Origin: Palleronia rufa
GTDB taxonomy: Bacteria > Pseudomonadota > Alphaproteobacteria > Rhodobacterales > Rhodobacteraceae
Length of the DNA: 55,555 bases
Assembly (NCBI RefSeq): GCF_000743715.1
Contig: NZ_JQEY01000018.1
Coordinates: forward strand, 156-55,710
Direction: 5' to 3'
Positions within the stretch are counted from its first letter, which is position 1; the number at the start of each line of letters is the position of its first letter. Positions 17,864 through 26,899 of the stretch are shown in pieces. The notes under the pieces were generated by a model. It was given only the letters and a program-made list of their open reading frames with translations, was not told the DNA's origin and searched no databases. The translations under genes were made by a program, and so were the position numbers.

Positions 17864-19402
17864 TTACGCCTTGAGCCGGGTCTCTATCAGCTGATGGGCA
17901 CGGGTCGGCATCAGTGCGCTCACTTTCGCCTCCTGCGCACGGAAGCGAACCAGAAGCGCGCCGGTCCGCAGCGTCGTGGCGCAAAGCGAAATTCGGCGGC
18001 CGTCGTCCAGCCGCAGGTCCAGCCCGTCGGGATTGACGCCGTTGCTGCCCAGCCGCGTGGCCATGTCCGCCCAGATGGGATCCGGTTCGCACCGGCTGCG
18101 CCAGCTTTCCAGCGCGTCGCGGAGCGATAGCTGGCTCACGCTGTCGGCCGTCTCGACCCCCCAGAGCAGGTCATAGGCCCCGTTGGTCAGGGTCAGCGTA
18201 CCCGCCGTGTCGAAGACGGCAACGGCGTCGGGCAGGGCGTCGAGCGTGGCGCGGCCGGTCTCGATCTCGCTGCGGAAGCGCCGGGTCAGGCCGATCTCGG
18301 CGCTGATGTCCTCCATCAGAAGGGCGAAGGCGCCGTCGGGTTGCGGCCGCCCGGTGATCCGGTAGGTGTGCGACCCGGGCAGATGCCATAGCTCGCAGTA
18401 GGTGCCGTTCTGGGCGGTGCGCTCCACGTCCATCACCTTGTCGCGCCAGGATGCGTAATCGCGCGGCTCGGGGATCATCTGTCGCGACCGCAGCGCGTCT
18501 AGGAAACTCTCGACCGTGGGGCGGGCGATGAGCATGTCGATGGGCAGGCGCGTGAGATCGGTCAAAGCGGGATTGAAGATCGTCAACCGGCGGTGGCGGT
18601 CGAAGATCGCCAGACCCACGGTCAGATGCGCGAACGTGTGGGACATGGTGGATTTGAACGTCGCAAGCGAGGTCTCCGCCGCAACCAGCGCATCCGCCGG
18701 CACCGCCGAGACCATGAGTCCGCCTTCCATCTGCACCGCGGTGCAATCGAACCAGTTCTGGTCGAGTTGCACGCGGCGGGTTTCGCCGGCCGCAAGATCC
18801 AGATCCAGGAATAGCGGCGCGGGGGGCCATGTCGGCTCTGCCCGGGTGACGGTCCGAAGCTGCTCCAGATAGGCGTTGTTGACCCAGTTGATGCGTCCGG
18901 TTTCGTCCTGCCGCCAGATCGCGTGCGGCATGCTGTCCCCCATCCGCCGCAAGCTGTCGAGCTCCTGCTGCGCGGCCTCGTGGCAGGCGCGGTCCAGCTC
19001 TACCCGCAGGTGCGGGTCCTCGCTCAGCGTCAAGCGGATACGGTCGCCGTCGAGCCTGAGAGACAGCCGGCCGATCCCGTCACGCGCCGCCAGCGTGCGG
19101 TCGCCCCGCTCGGCAAGGAAGCTGAGCGCACGGGGAAGTTCGGGAAAGCGGTCCGACAGCCACTGCACGAGCCTGTCGGCAGAGCGTCCATCCTGTCCCA
19201 GACGGTCGAGAATCTCACGGGCGGGTTCGGTGGCGTCCAGGATCGCACCCTCGTCCAGTACGAAGGTCGTGGCGGGCAGCGGCTCCCCGATCAAACGCAC
19301 ACGCCCCAGGGGCCGCATCAGCCACGCCGCCGCCGCAAGGCCGGCGGACACGGAAACGAGGCCCGGCACAAGGCCGAGCATGAGAGCATCCATCAGCAAC
19401 AC
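17864..19402 (-). CDS. Membrane-anchored PAS-domain protein, no output domain recognised
   Basis: A 512-residue protein. An N-terminal hydrophobic segment (about residues 5-30) suggests an inner-membrane anchor. PAS-like folds follow: PHAIWRQDETGRINWVNNAYLEQL (around residues 155-180), a second around VGLAIFDRHRRLTIFNPALTDL, and a third around LDALPDAVAVFDTAGTLTLTNGAYDLLW. No histidine-kinase H-box or ATPase motif, GGDEF, EAL or HTH is visible, so it probably senses or scaffolds without its own catalytic output. The start is a GTG at 19402 or an ATG at 19393. It sits between regB and tsaE, all minus strand, with an 80-nt gap to regB. Confidence 0.75.
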   Translation of the reverse strand: MLLMDALMLGLVPGLVSVSAGLAAAAWLMRPLGRVRLIGEPLPATTFVLDEGAILDATEPAREILDRLGQDGRSADRLVQWLSDRFPELPRALSFLAERGDRTLAARDGIGRLSLRLDGDRIRLTLSEDPHLRVELDRACHEAAQQELDSLRRMGDSMPHAIWRQDETGRINWVNNAYLEQLRTVTRAEPTWPPAPLFLDLDLAAGETRRVQLDQNWFDCTAVQMEGGLMVSAVPADALVAAETSLATFKSTMSHTFAHLTVGLAIFDRHRRLTIFNPALTDLTRLPIDMLIARPTVESFLDALRSRQMIPEPRDYASWRDKVMDVERTAQNGTYCELWHLPGSHTYRITGRPQPDGAFALLMEDISAEIGLTRRFRSEIETGRATLDALPDAVAVFDTAGTLTLTNGAYDLLWGVETADSVSQLSLRDALESWRSRCEPDPIWADMATRLGSNGVNPDGLDLRLDDGRRISLCATTLRTGALLVRFRAQEAKVSALMPTRAHQLIETRLKA

Positions 19403-19482
19403 ATCCGTCCCCCATGCGTTTTTCTTCTAGGGATTCGCATACTAAGCTTAATGGGGTGTTAATTCGCGCTTGCGTGCTGCGA

Positions 19483-20892
19483 TCAGCGGGTCGGGAGGTT
19501 TGGGCCCAGCGGACTCCGGTCCGCCGCGACCGCCAGGGTTTCACGCGGCCAGACCGCCGAGGCGATGGCCCCCGACCGCGCGGTATCCGGAATGGCGTGG
19601 CCGAACCCGTCGCGGGCGTTCGCGAAAGTGATCTCGGCGCCGGATCGCTCCAGCAGCGTCTTGGCAATGAAGAGTCCCAGGCCTAGCCCTTCATATCCCG
19701 GCCGGCTGTCGGGGTGCGTGCCGTCCTTTCGGTGGCGCAGGAACGGATCGCCCAAGAAGGGCAACGCCTCCGGCGGGAAACCGGGGCCGTCGTCGGAAAT
19801 CCTGAGCGCAACGACCGTGTCGCTCCAGCGGATGTCCACCCAGACCCGCACCTGCGCGAAATCGACTGCGTTCTGGATCAGGTTGCGCGCGCCGTGCACG
19901 ATCTCCGGTCGGCGTTCGATACTGGGCTGACTTGCGTCGGAGCCGGCCTCTGCCCGGCAGTCGAACACCAGGTCGATGCCCCGGCCCCGATGGGGCTCGG
20001 CCGCTTCCTCGATCACTGATGAAACCGGGGCGATCCGGATGTGGCGATCCTGGTTCCCCGCTTGCCCCATGCTGCGCAGGATCTCGCGGCACCGGTCGGC
20101 CTGGGCGCGGATCAACACGGCATCATCACGCAGGGTGTCGGTTTCTGCCTCGTCGATCATCTCACCTGCCACCAGGGCAATGGTCGAAAGCGGCGTGCCG
20201 AGTTCGTGGGCCGCCGCGGCCACCACACCGCCCAGATCGGTCAATTTCTGTTCGCGCGCCAGCGCCATCTGGGTCGCTGCCAAGGCATCCGACATGGTGG
20301 AAACTTCGGAAATCACCCGCCGCGCATAGGCAGCTTGAAACACGATACCGATCACGATGGCGGCCCAGAACCCCGCAAGGAATAGCGGTGGAAGCTGGAG
20401 TATCCGGCCTTCGACATCCTCTAGCGGAAGGTGGAAGAACAGCAGCGTCGTGATCAGCCCGACCGCGATCGCGCAGACGACGATCGTGCTGTTGCGTCCC
20501 AGTGCGGTGGCCGAAATCGCAACCTGTGCCAAGATCAGCAGGGCGAATGGGTTGTTGAGGCCCCCCGTCAGCGCAAGCAGAAGGCTCAGCTGCACCATGT
20601 CGAGGATCAGCGCGGCCAGAAGCTCGGTCTCCGACAGGCGCTTGTTTTGCGGAAAGATCAGCACCGCCATCAGGTTGGTGATGATCGCGGCGCCGATGGT
20701 GGCGTAGATCAGCCCGATTTCGAACTGCAGAGAGAAGGTGGAGCGCCCGACGATGACAGCCACGATCTGACCGGAGATGGCGATCCAGCGCAGCAGGACC
20801 AGCGTACGCATCCGGACCCAATTCGCACGCCGGTCGAATGCATGGCGCGGGTCGAGCGCATCCGTGGCGGGCAGAAAATGCGGATTGGCCAT
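19483..20892 (-). CDS. regB: RegB/PrrB redox-sensing histidine kinase
   Basis: A 469-residue inner-membrane kinase that senses the redox state of the quinone pool and phosphorylates RegA, controlling respiration, photosynthesis, carbon and nitrogen fixation genes in related bacteria. Seen: about six N-terminal membrane segments, the quinone-binding heptapeptide GGLNNPF at 110-116, the H-box AAAAHELGTPL with His229, the redox cysteine Cys268 in QADRCREIL (39 residues after His229, matching RegB Cys265), the N-box NLIQNAVDFA, and the G-boxes DDGPGFP and GLGLGLFIAKTLLERSG. The ATG at 20892 (MANPHFLPATDAL) is chosen; a longer frame extends upstream without homology. It is divergent from regA. Confidence 0.95.
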   Translation of the reverse strand: MANPHFLPATDALDPRHAFDRRANWVRMRTLVLLRWIAISGQIVAVIVGRSTFSLQFEIGLIYATIGAAIITNLMAVLIFPQNKRLSETELLAALILDMVQLSLLLALTGGLNNPFALLILAQVAISATALGRNSTIVVCAIAVGLITTLLFFHLPLEDVEGRILQLPPLFLAGFWAAIVIGIVFQAAYARRVISEVSTMSDALAATQMALAREQKLTDLGGVVAAAAHELGTPLSTIALVAGEMIDEAETDTLRDDAVLIRAQADRCREILRSMGQAGNQDRHIRIAPVSSVIEEAAEPHRGRGIDLVFDCRAEAGSDASQPSIERRPEIVHGARNLIQNAVDFAQVRVWVDIRWSDTVVALRISDDGPGFPPEALPFLGDPFLRHRKDGTHPDSRPGYEGLGLGLFIAKTLLERSGAEITFANARDGFGHAIPDTARSGAIASAVWPRETLAVAADRSPLGPNLPTR

Positions 20893-21305
20893 GGCTCCGG
20901 CTTGTAATGCGGCACCGGGGGCTGGATCAATGCGGCGTGTGTGGTCCCCTATTGTCCGCCGGGTATGCCGCGTCTCGGTCCCGGTCCGGCCGGTCATGGG
21001 GAGGGCAAAGATTACGGTCATCGGACCGACTCCACCGCGACGTCGGCCTTGCCTTACAGGGCCGGCGCGCGCATCCGGCCATGATCCGGCACAACGCGAA
21101 GTCTGCGGCAGGGATCGGACGATTGTCGCCCCGATGCTGCCGGATGCCGCCTTTGCCACGCCGGTGCGCGGTGACCGGCAGTCGGACTGCCGCTGCCGGG
21201 CGGGGGTGTGCCGCTCCGTCCTCCGACAAGGCGTGTATGCGGGCACGATTGACGCGGCGGGACCGTCGCCTAGCTATCCGTTGGAGAGAACCTCCGGGAG
21301 ACGGC
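20893..21305. other. Divergent regB-regA intergenic region
   Basis: This 413-nt region between the divergent regB and regA starts must hold both promoters. In Rhodobacter the senC/prrC (Sco1-like) gene lies here; I find no such coding sequence or remnant in either strand. Confidence 0.6.
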
Positions 21306-21860
21306 ATGGAGAACGCAGCAAGCAAGGAGATCGGGCCGGACACGTCCCTTCTGCTGGTCGATGACGATGAAGCCTTCGTGAAGCGCCTTGCCCGCGCAAT
21401 GGAAAAGCGCGGGTTCACGGTCCAGACGGCGGAAAGCGTTGCCGCGGGTCGCACCATGGCGTTGCGCAACCCGCCGGCCTATGCGGTGGTCGATCTGCGG
21501 CTGGAGGACGGCAACGGACTTGATGTGGTCGAAGCGATCCGCGAGAAGCGGGCCGATGCGCGGGTGGTGGTTCTGACCGGCTACGGCGCCATCGCCACGG
21601 CGGTCGCCGCCGTGAAGATCGGCGCGACCGACTATCTTGCCAAGCCGGCCGATGCGAACCAGATCACCGCGGCGCTGCTGGCGACCGGCGACGACCTGCC
21701 CCCGCCGCCGGAGAACCCGATGTCCGCCGATCGGGTGCGCTGGGAGCATATCCAGCGCATCTACGAGCAATGCGACCGCAATGTGTCGGAAACTGCCCGG
21801 CGGCTGTCGATGCACCGCAGGACGCTACAGCGTATCCTGGCCAAGCGCAGCCCGCGCTGA
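21306..21860 (+). CDS. regA: RegA/PrrA/ActR response regulator
   Basis: A 184-residue response regulator, exactly the usual RegA length. Seen: the acidic pocket LLLVDDDEAF, the phosphoacceptor Asp63 in VVDLRLEDGNGLDVV, VVVLTGYGAIATAVAAVKIGATDYLAKPAD with the conserved T and K, the proline linker LPPPPENP, and a C-terminal Fis-type helix-turn-helix (NVSETARRLSMHRRTLQRIL). It binds DNA and activates or represses redox-controlled operons when phosphorylated by RegB, encoded divergently upstream. GGGAGA precedes the ATG at 21306. It converges on the LysR gene with only 9 nt between stops. Confidence 0.96.
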   Translation: MENAASKEIGPDTSLLLVDDDEAFVKRLARAMEKRGFTVQTAESVAAGRTMALRNPPAYAVVDLRLEDGNGLDVVEAIREKRADARVVVLTGYGAIATAVAAVKIGATDYLAKPADANQITAALLATGDDLPPPPENPMSADRVRWEHIQRIYEQCDRNVSETARRLSMHRRTLQRILAKRSPR

Positions 21861-21869
21861 TCGGCCCGC

Positions 21870-22745
21870 TCATTCCGCCTGCCGCCTGAGCCAGCGCGTC
21901 AGGGTCCGCAGGTCCGGCGACAGGCGATCCTGCCGCGTGACCAGATGATAGGCCAGGGCGGTCCGGCCCTCCTCCAGCACCACGTGCAGACCGCCGCGGG
22001 CGATGTCCGCCTCCGCTATGACACGAGGCAGGATGCCGACCCCGTGACCGGTGCGGATGATCTCCAGAACCATGGTGATGGTCGGCATGCTCCGAAGCCG
22101 CACGGTCGCCACCGGCAGGCCGCACTGCTCGGCCCAGAGAAGATCTTCGGTATTGTTGGCTTCGGTGAACCATTCCAGATGGGCGAGTTCGGCCAGGCTG
22201 GCGACCGGTCCGGGCACGAGTGCGGGAGATGCGACGACCGCGTGGCCCGCGGCCATCAGCCGTTCGGAGTGAACGCCGGACCAGGGCCCGCGTCCGTAGC
22301 GCACCGCCAAGTCGAAGTTCTGCACCCTGAGATCGACCATCTCGGGAGAGGGCACCAGCTCCAGCTCGATCCCCGGATGGCGCGCCCAGAAGTCCCCGAT
22401 CCGGGGCATGAGCCAGTTCGCGGCGAAAGACGGGGTCAGCGATAGCCGAAGCGGCCGCGCCGCATCGCGGTCCTCCAGATCGCGCGCGGCGGCGGCGATG
22501 GTCGAGAACCCGTCGGTAAGGGCGGCCGCCAGGCTCCGGCCCTCTGGTGTGGGGCGCATGGACTGTCCGTCGCGCAGCAGGAGCGGGCAACGGAAATGGC
22601 TTTCGAGCTTGCGGACATGCTGGGCGATGGCGGGATGGGTGACGTTGAGTTCCCGCGCTGCGGCAGACAGCGAGCCGTGCCGAACCGCCGACTCGAACGC
22701 CCGCAGGGCTTGCAGGGACGGAACGCCGGCCCAGTCCATTGTCAC
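21870..22745 (-). CDS. LysR-family transcriptional regulator, GcvA-like
   Basis: A 291-residue regulator. Seen: an N-terminal winged HTH (LQALRAFESAVRHGSLSAAARELNVTHPAIAQHVRKLE, residues about 10-47) and a substrate-binding domain with NFDLAVRYGRGPWSGV and a GVGILPRVIAEADI segment, typical of the GcvA/AmpR branch. The start is 22745 (MTMDWAG) or 22739. Its effector is unknown. It is transcribed away from a 43-residue peptide gene at 22882, and LysR proteins often control the divergent neighbour. No clear T-N11-A site could be singled out in the 136-nt spacer. Confidence 0.9.
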   Translation of the reverse strand: MTMDWAGVPSLQALRAFESAVRHGSLSAAARELNVTHPAIAQHVRKLESHFRCPLLLRDGQSMRPTPEGRSLAAALTDGFSTIAAAARDLEDRDAARPLRLSLTPSFAANWLMPRIGDFWARHPGIELELVPSPEMVDLRVQNFDLAVRYGRGPWSGVHSERLMAAGHAVVASPALVPGPVASLAELAHLEWFTEANNTEDLLWAEQCGLPVATVRLRSMPTITMVLEIIRTGHGVGILPRVIAEADIARGGLHVVLEEGRTALAYHLVTRQDRLSPDLRTLTRWLRRQAE

Positions 22746-22881
22746 CTCATCTAACAGGTCTGAAGACTTCCTGACTCGCGCCGTCGGCGCAGGCGGACTA
22801 CTCCCTGAGCATAAGACACGGTTCGAAGAAAGCGAGACTTACGAACCGGTCTGTCCAGCCGTCTCGCAAAGGAGAGTCCTT

Positions 22882-23013
22882 ATGTTCAGCATCTTCGCCG
22901 CCACATTCCTGACCGCCACGGGTCAGAACCGCGCGGAATCCCCCCTTGTCGAGCGGCGCCGGCTGCGTCCCCGCCGCCCTTTGAGCATCTTCGCGGTGAC
23001 GGACCGCCGCTAG
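22882..23013 (+). CDS. 43-residue basic peptide of unknown function, divergent from LysR
   Basis: A short open frame with a strong ribosome-binding site (AAGGAGAG, 22868-22875) and ATG at 22882. The peptide has a hydrophobic start (MFSIFAATFLTATGQNRAE), an arginine-rich middle (residues about 24-33) and a C-terminus LSIFAVTDRR that echoes the N-terminal FSIFAAT, so a short internal repeat may exist. It is not recognised as a known family; it is too short and odd for a DUF1127-type protein. Its stop overlaps that of the converging HD gene by 3 nt. Support for coding: the ribosome-binding site, the divergent LysR, and a frame that fills the gap exactly. It could also be a leader peptide. Confidence 0.55.
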   Translation: MFSIFAATFLTATGQNRAESPLVERRRLRPRRPLSIFAVTDRR

Positions 23014-23603
23014 GCCTGATCCAGAAGCTCCCGGTGCCGCGCGGTGAAGGCCGCGCGGACCTCCCGCGGCGGACGCAGCACGATGTCGAGCCCCTGCATG
23101 AGCCCGTTCGACGGCCGCCCGAAGAAACGCGTGGCCTCCGGTTCGGCGAAGCCTGCGATCTGCACCGCCTCCATCCAGGCCGAAACCCGGTCCGCCGCCT
23201 TGATTTGCCGCTTCACCTTCAGGGGCAGTGTCGCCGGCAGGCCGAACCTTTGATGAATCGCCGCTGTCAGCCGGTCGTCCAGGGTTCCGTATTCGGCCCC
23301 GACTGCCGCCTTCACCGGGGAAATCATGTCCCCGATGACGTACTCCGGTGCATCATGAAGCAGGGCGGCCAGCTGCCATCGCGGCTCAGGCCGCGTGGCC
23401 GATCGGGTGAAGATGGACTCAACCAGCAAAGAGTGTTCGGCGACTGAATAGGCGAAATCCCCGCGGGTCTGCCCGTTCCAGCGCGCGACGAACGCCAGAC
23501 CGTGGGCGATGTCCTCGATCTCGATATCCATGGGCGTGGGGTCCAGCAGGTCGAGCCTGCGCCCAGACAGCATGCGCTGCCACGCCCGTTTCGGCCGCGC
23601 CAT
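23010..23603 (-). CDS. HD-domain phosphohydrolase (YfbR-like)
   Basis: A 197-residue predicted nucleotidase/phosphohydrolase. Seen: AYSVAEHSLLVESIF (first His), ALLHDAPEYVIGD (His-Asp), and AADRVSAWMEA (final Asp), giving the H...HD...D metal ligands of the HD fold. Related YfbR enzymes dephosphorylate deoxynucleoside monophosphates, but the substrate here is unproven. The ATG at 23603 (MARPKRAWQRMLSGRRLDLLDP) is chosen; the open frame extends to 23867 without homology. It is divergent from ahcY. Confidence 0.85.
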   Translation of the reverse strand: MARPKRAWQRMLSGRRLDLLDPTPMDIEIEDIAHGLAFVARWNGQTRGDFAYSVAEHSLLVESIFTRSATRPEPRWQLAALLHDAPEYVIGDMISPVKAAVGAEYGTLDDRLTAAIHQRFGLPATLPLKVKRQIKAADRVSAWMEAVQIAGFAEPEATRFFGRPSNGLMQGLDIVLRPPREVRAAFTARHRELLDQA

Positions 23604-23888
23604 GCCCTCAGGCCCTCCGGGCGCCCATCGGTTGCGTGAACTTGCGTGCGCCGCAGGCAGCACCGGCACCGGGATCGCCAGGGGACTGCAAGCGGACCAG
23701 GTGGCCGCGCTCGCCGCCTTGTCGTGCGATCCGCAATGCCTCGTTGGGATCTGCGTTCCCGCCCATCCGTTCAGCTCCGTCGTCCTGCCGCCGATGCGTT
23801 TGCAGCGGGGCGCCGATCCTCGTTGCCTGCCGGTCCATGCGCTGCTACGTCGCGAGCGCATTTGCATACGCTAGCGGAGAGACGGACA

Positions 23889-25280
23889 ATGGCCAAGGAC
23901 TACGTCGTCAAGGATATCGCGCTTGCGGCCTACGGGCGCAAGGAGTTGGACATCGCAGAGACGGAAATGCCGGGCCTCATGGCGTTGCGCAGTGAGTTTG
24001 GCGCAACCAGGCCGCTGGCGGGTGCGCGCATCGTGGGCAGCCTCCACATGACCATTCAGACCGCCGTCCTGATCGAGACGCTGACCGCCCTGGGTGCCGA
24101 TGTGCGCTGGGCGTCGTGCAACATCTTCTCGACCCAGGACCATGCCGCGGCGGCCATCGCCGAAAGCGGCGTGCCGGTGTTCGCGGTGAAGGGTCAGACG
24201 CTCGTGGAGCACTGGGATTATTTGGACAGGTCGTTCCAGTTCGCCGACGGCGCGAACATGATCCTCGACGACGGGGGCGATGCGACACTCTACGTTCTTC
24301 TGGGGGCCCGCGTCGAGGCCGGCGAGACCGACCTGATCGAGGTGCCTCAGTCCGAGGAAGAAGAGGCGGTCTTCGCCCAGATCCGCAAGCGGATGGAAGA
24401 GACCCCCGGCTGGTTCACCAAGACCCGCGATGCGATCAAGGGCGTGTCGGAAGAGACCACGACGGGCGTCCACCGCCTGTACGAGCTGAAGAAAAAGGGT
24501 CAGCTGCCTTTTCCCGCGATCAACGTCAACGACAGCGTCACCAAGTCCAAGTTCGACAACAAGTACGGCTGCAAGGAGTCGCTGGTGGACGGGATCCGGC
24601 GTGCCACCGATACGATGATGGCCGGCAAGGTCGCGCTGGTCTGCGGCTACGGCGACGTGGGCAAGGGCTCTGCCGCATCGCTGCGCGGCGCCGGCGCGCG
24701 GGTCAAGGTGACGGAAGTCGATCCGATCTGTGCGCTCCAGGCCGCCATGGACGGATTCGAGGTCGTGCTGCTGGAAGATGTCGTCGCCAGCGCCGACATC
24801 TTCATCACCACCACGGGCAACCGCGATGTCATCCGCATCGAACATATGCGCGAGATGAAGGACATGGCGATCGTCGGCAACATCGGCCATTTCGACAATG
24901 AGATACAGGTCGCAAGTCTGAAGAACCACAAGTGGACCAATATCAAGGACCAGGTGGACATGATCGAGATGCCTTCGGGCAATCGGATCATCCTGCTGTC
25001 CCAGGGGCGGCTCTTGAACCTGGGCAACGCGACGGGACATCCGTCCTTCGTGATGTCGGCGTCCTTTACCAACCAGGTCCTGGCCCAGATCGAGCTGTGG
25101 AAGAATGGCGGTGAGTACGGCAACGATGTCTACATCCTGCCCAAGCATCTGGACGAGAAGGTCGCGGCCCTGCACCTGGAGAAGGTCGGCGCGCGACTGA
25201 CCAAGCTCGACCCCGAACAGGCGGCCTATATCGGCGTGACGCCGGACGGCCCGTTCAAGCCCGAACACTACCGCTACTGA
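23889..25280 (+). CDS. ahcY: S-adenosylhomocysteine hydrolase
   Basis: A 463-residue NAD-dependent cytoplasmic enzyme that splits S-adenosylhomocysteine into adenosine and homocysteine, clearing the product inhibitor of methyltransferases. Seen: the N-terminal [34 protein letters not shown], the NAD-binding [17 protein letters not shown], the TTGNRDVI loop, [10 protein letters not shown], and the C-terminal [11 protein letters not shown] with the terminal Lys-Pro-x-x-Tyr-Arg-Tyr. The start at 23889 follows GGAGAGAC. I looked for an SAH- or SAM-type riboswitch in the 285-nt upstream spacer but could not support one. A strong palindromic terminator follows. Confidence 0.98.
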   Translation: MAKDYVVKDIALAAYGRKELDIAETEMPGLMALRSEFGATRPLAGARIVGSLHMTIQTAVLIETLTALGADVRWASCNIFSTQDHAAAAIAESGVPVFAVKGQTLVEHWDYLDRSFQFADGANMILDDGGDATLYVLLGARVEAGETDLIEVPQSEEEEAVFAQIRKRMEETPGWFTKTRDAIKGVSEETTTGVHRLYELKKKGQLPFPAINVNDSVTKSKFDNKYGCKESLVDGIRRATDTMMAGKVALVCGYGDVGKGSAASLRGAGARVKVTEVDPICALQAAMDGFEVVLLEDVVASADIFITTTGNRDVIRIEHMREMKDMAIVGNIGHFDNEIQVASLKNHKWTNIKDQVDMIEMPSGNRIILLSQGRLLNLGNATGHPSFVMSASFTNQVLAQIELWKNGGEYGNDVYILPKHLDEKVAALHLEKVGARLTKLDPEQAAYIGVTPDGPFKPEHYRY

Positions 25281-25288
25281 GAAGAAGG

Positions 25289-25313
25289 AAAGGGCCCCGC
25301 GGGGCCCTTTTCC
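25289..25313. terminator. Bidirectional rho-independent terminator after ahcY
   Basis: The sequence aaagggccccgcggggcccttt (the two halves split below) is a 22-nt near-perfect palindrome, with arms aaagggccc and gggcccttt around cgcg. It ends in T residues on the top strand and is preceded by a purine-rich stretch that gives T residues on the other strand. It lies between ahcY and the converging symporter gene, so it can end both transcripts. Confidence 0.85.
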
Positions 25314-25358
25314 GATGTTCGAAGGGCACGGATTTTCTATGGACGTCCGCGCCGCGCC

Positions 25359-26885
25359 TCACTCGTACTTCTTGATCTCGCCCGAGCGCAGTCGACGCTG
25401 ATAGCTGGTGAGTTCCCGCTTCACGATCGGCATCAGCAGGTAAAGCGCGATGATGTTCACGATCGCCATGGAAAAGAGCATGGCATCCGAGAAGTCGATG
25501 ACGGGACCGAGGCTTGCAGCCGAACCGATCACGATGAAGAGGCAGAAAATCGTCTTGAATGTGAACTCCTGCACCTTTCCCTCACCAAAAAGGTAAGTGG
25601 TCGCCTTCATGCCGTAGTAGCTCCACGACAGCATCGTCGAGAAGGCAAAGAGCACCACCGAAATGGCAAGGAGCGGCGGGAACCATGAAAACGATGCCGC
25701 ATAGGCCGCGGACGTGAGCTCGACACCCTGCACGCCGGCGTCGGTCGCGATGCGCCCTGCCTCTGCGTTCCAGATATACAGGCCGGTCTCAGGATCCTGG
25801 TTCAAAACGCCGGTGATAACGATAACGAGCGCGGTCATCGTGCAGATCACCACCGTGTCGATGAACGGCTCCAGCAGGGCGACGTAGCCTTCTGTCACCG
25901 GCTCCTTGGTGCGGACGGCCGAGTGCGCGATTGCCGCCGAACCGATCCCTGCTTCGTTCGAGAAGGCCGCGCGCCGGAACCCCTGGATCAACGCGCCGGT
26001 AAAGCCGCCTGCGACACCGAGTCCGGTGAAGGCTCCCTCGAAGATCTGACCGAATGCCCAGAAGATCTCGTCGTAGTTCTTGAACAGGATAGCCAGCGAC
26101 ACGAGGACGTAGAAGATGCCCATGAACGGCACGACCTTCTCGGTCACCCGCGCGATCGACCTGATCCCGCCCACGATCACGATAAAGACGACCCCGGCCA
26201 GGATTACCCCGGTGATCCAGCCCGGATAGCCGCCCAACACGCCCGAAAGCTGCGCATGGGCCTGGTTGGCCTGGAACATGTTGCCGCCGCCGAGCGCGCC
26301 CAGAATCGTAAAGACGCTGAAGACGATGGCGAACAGCTTGCCGCCCGGCAGGCCGCGTTCCTGGAAGCCTTTCGTCATGTAGTACATCGGGCCGCCCGAC
26401 ACGCTGCCGTCCGGGTATTCGTTGCGGTATTTCACGCCCAGAGAGCATTCGGTGAATTTCGTCGCCATTCCGAAGAGGCCCGCGACGACCATCCAGAACG
26501 TGGCGCCAGGGCCGCCGATGCCGACGGCCACCGCGACGCCTGCGATGTTGCCCAGACCCACGGTGCCGGAAAGCGCTGTGGCCAGGGCCTGGAAATGGCT
26601 GACCTCGCCCGCGTCGTTGGGGTCGGAGTAGTCGCCCTTGACCAGCCGGATCGAATGCATGAAGCCCGAGAACTGGATCGCGCCGAAATAGACGGTGAAG
26701 ACGACCGCGCCCACCACCAGCCAGAGGGCGATCCAGGAGAAATTCGTTCCCGGCAGGTTCGCGAAGATCAGGCCGACGTACCAGCCGGTGTAATCGGCGA
26801 AAATGTTGTTGATGGTTTCGTCGATCCCCTGGGCGGCCGCCGGATGGGCGAGTGCCAGAAGGAACAGGGTCAGTAGAAGTCTCAT
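25359..26885 (-). CDS. Alanine/glycine:cation symporter (AGCS family)
   Basis: A 508-residue inner-membrane transporter for small neutral amino acids (alanine or glycine) driven by sodium or protons. Seen: an N-terminal hydrophobic leader (MRLLLTLFLLALAHPAAAQ), the family signature ATALSGTVGLGNIAGVAVAV, GGPGATFWM, GGPMYYM, and RRAAFSNEAGIGSAAIAHSA, with about ten membrane segments. The substrate is inferred from the family. The start is preceded by GGAGAG. It follows the universal stress protein gene after 14 nt on the same strand, probably one operon. The C-terminus is charged (KRELTSYQRRLRSGEIKKYE). Confidence 0.93.
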   Translation of the reverse strand: MRLLLTLFLLALAHPAAAQGIDETINNIFADYTGWYVGLIFANLPGTNFSWIALWLVVGAVVFTVYFGAIQFSGFMHSIRLVKGDYSDPNDAGEVSHFQALATALSGTVGLGNIAGVAVAVGIGGPGATFWMVVAGLFGMATKFTECSLGVKYRNEYPDGSVSGGPMYYMTKGFQERGLPGGKLFAIVFSVFTILGALGGGNMFQANQAHAQLSGVLGGYPGWITGVILAGVVFIVIVGGIRSIARVTEKVVPFMGIFYVLVSLAILFKNYDEIFWAFGQIFEGAFTGLGVAGGFTGALIQGFRRAAFSNEAGIGSAAIAHSAVRTKEPVTEGYVALLEPFIDTVVICTMTALVIVITGVLNQDPETGLYIWNAEAGRIATDAGVQGVELTSAAYAASFSWFPPLLAISVVLFAFSTMLSWSYYGMKATTYLFGEGKVQEFTFKTIFCLFIVIGSAASLGPVIDFSDAMLFSMAIVNIIALYLLMPIVKRELTSYQRRLRSGEIKKYE

Positions 26886-26899
26886 GAAATCTCTCCGGC

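Noticed and set aside
20893-21305. Looked for a senC/prrC gene between regB and regA.
   Set aside because: Open frames here lack the Sco1 CxxxC motif and other family features.
23604-23888. Possible SAH or SAM riboswitch upstream of ahcY.
   Set aside because: No conserved core or pseudoknot pattern could be laid out by eye; a covariance-model search would decide.
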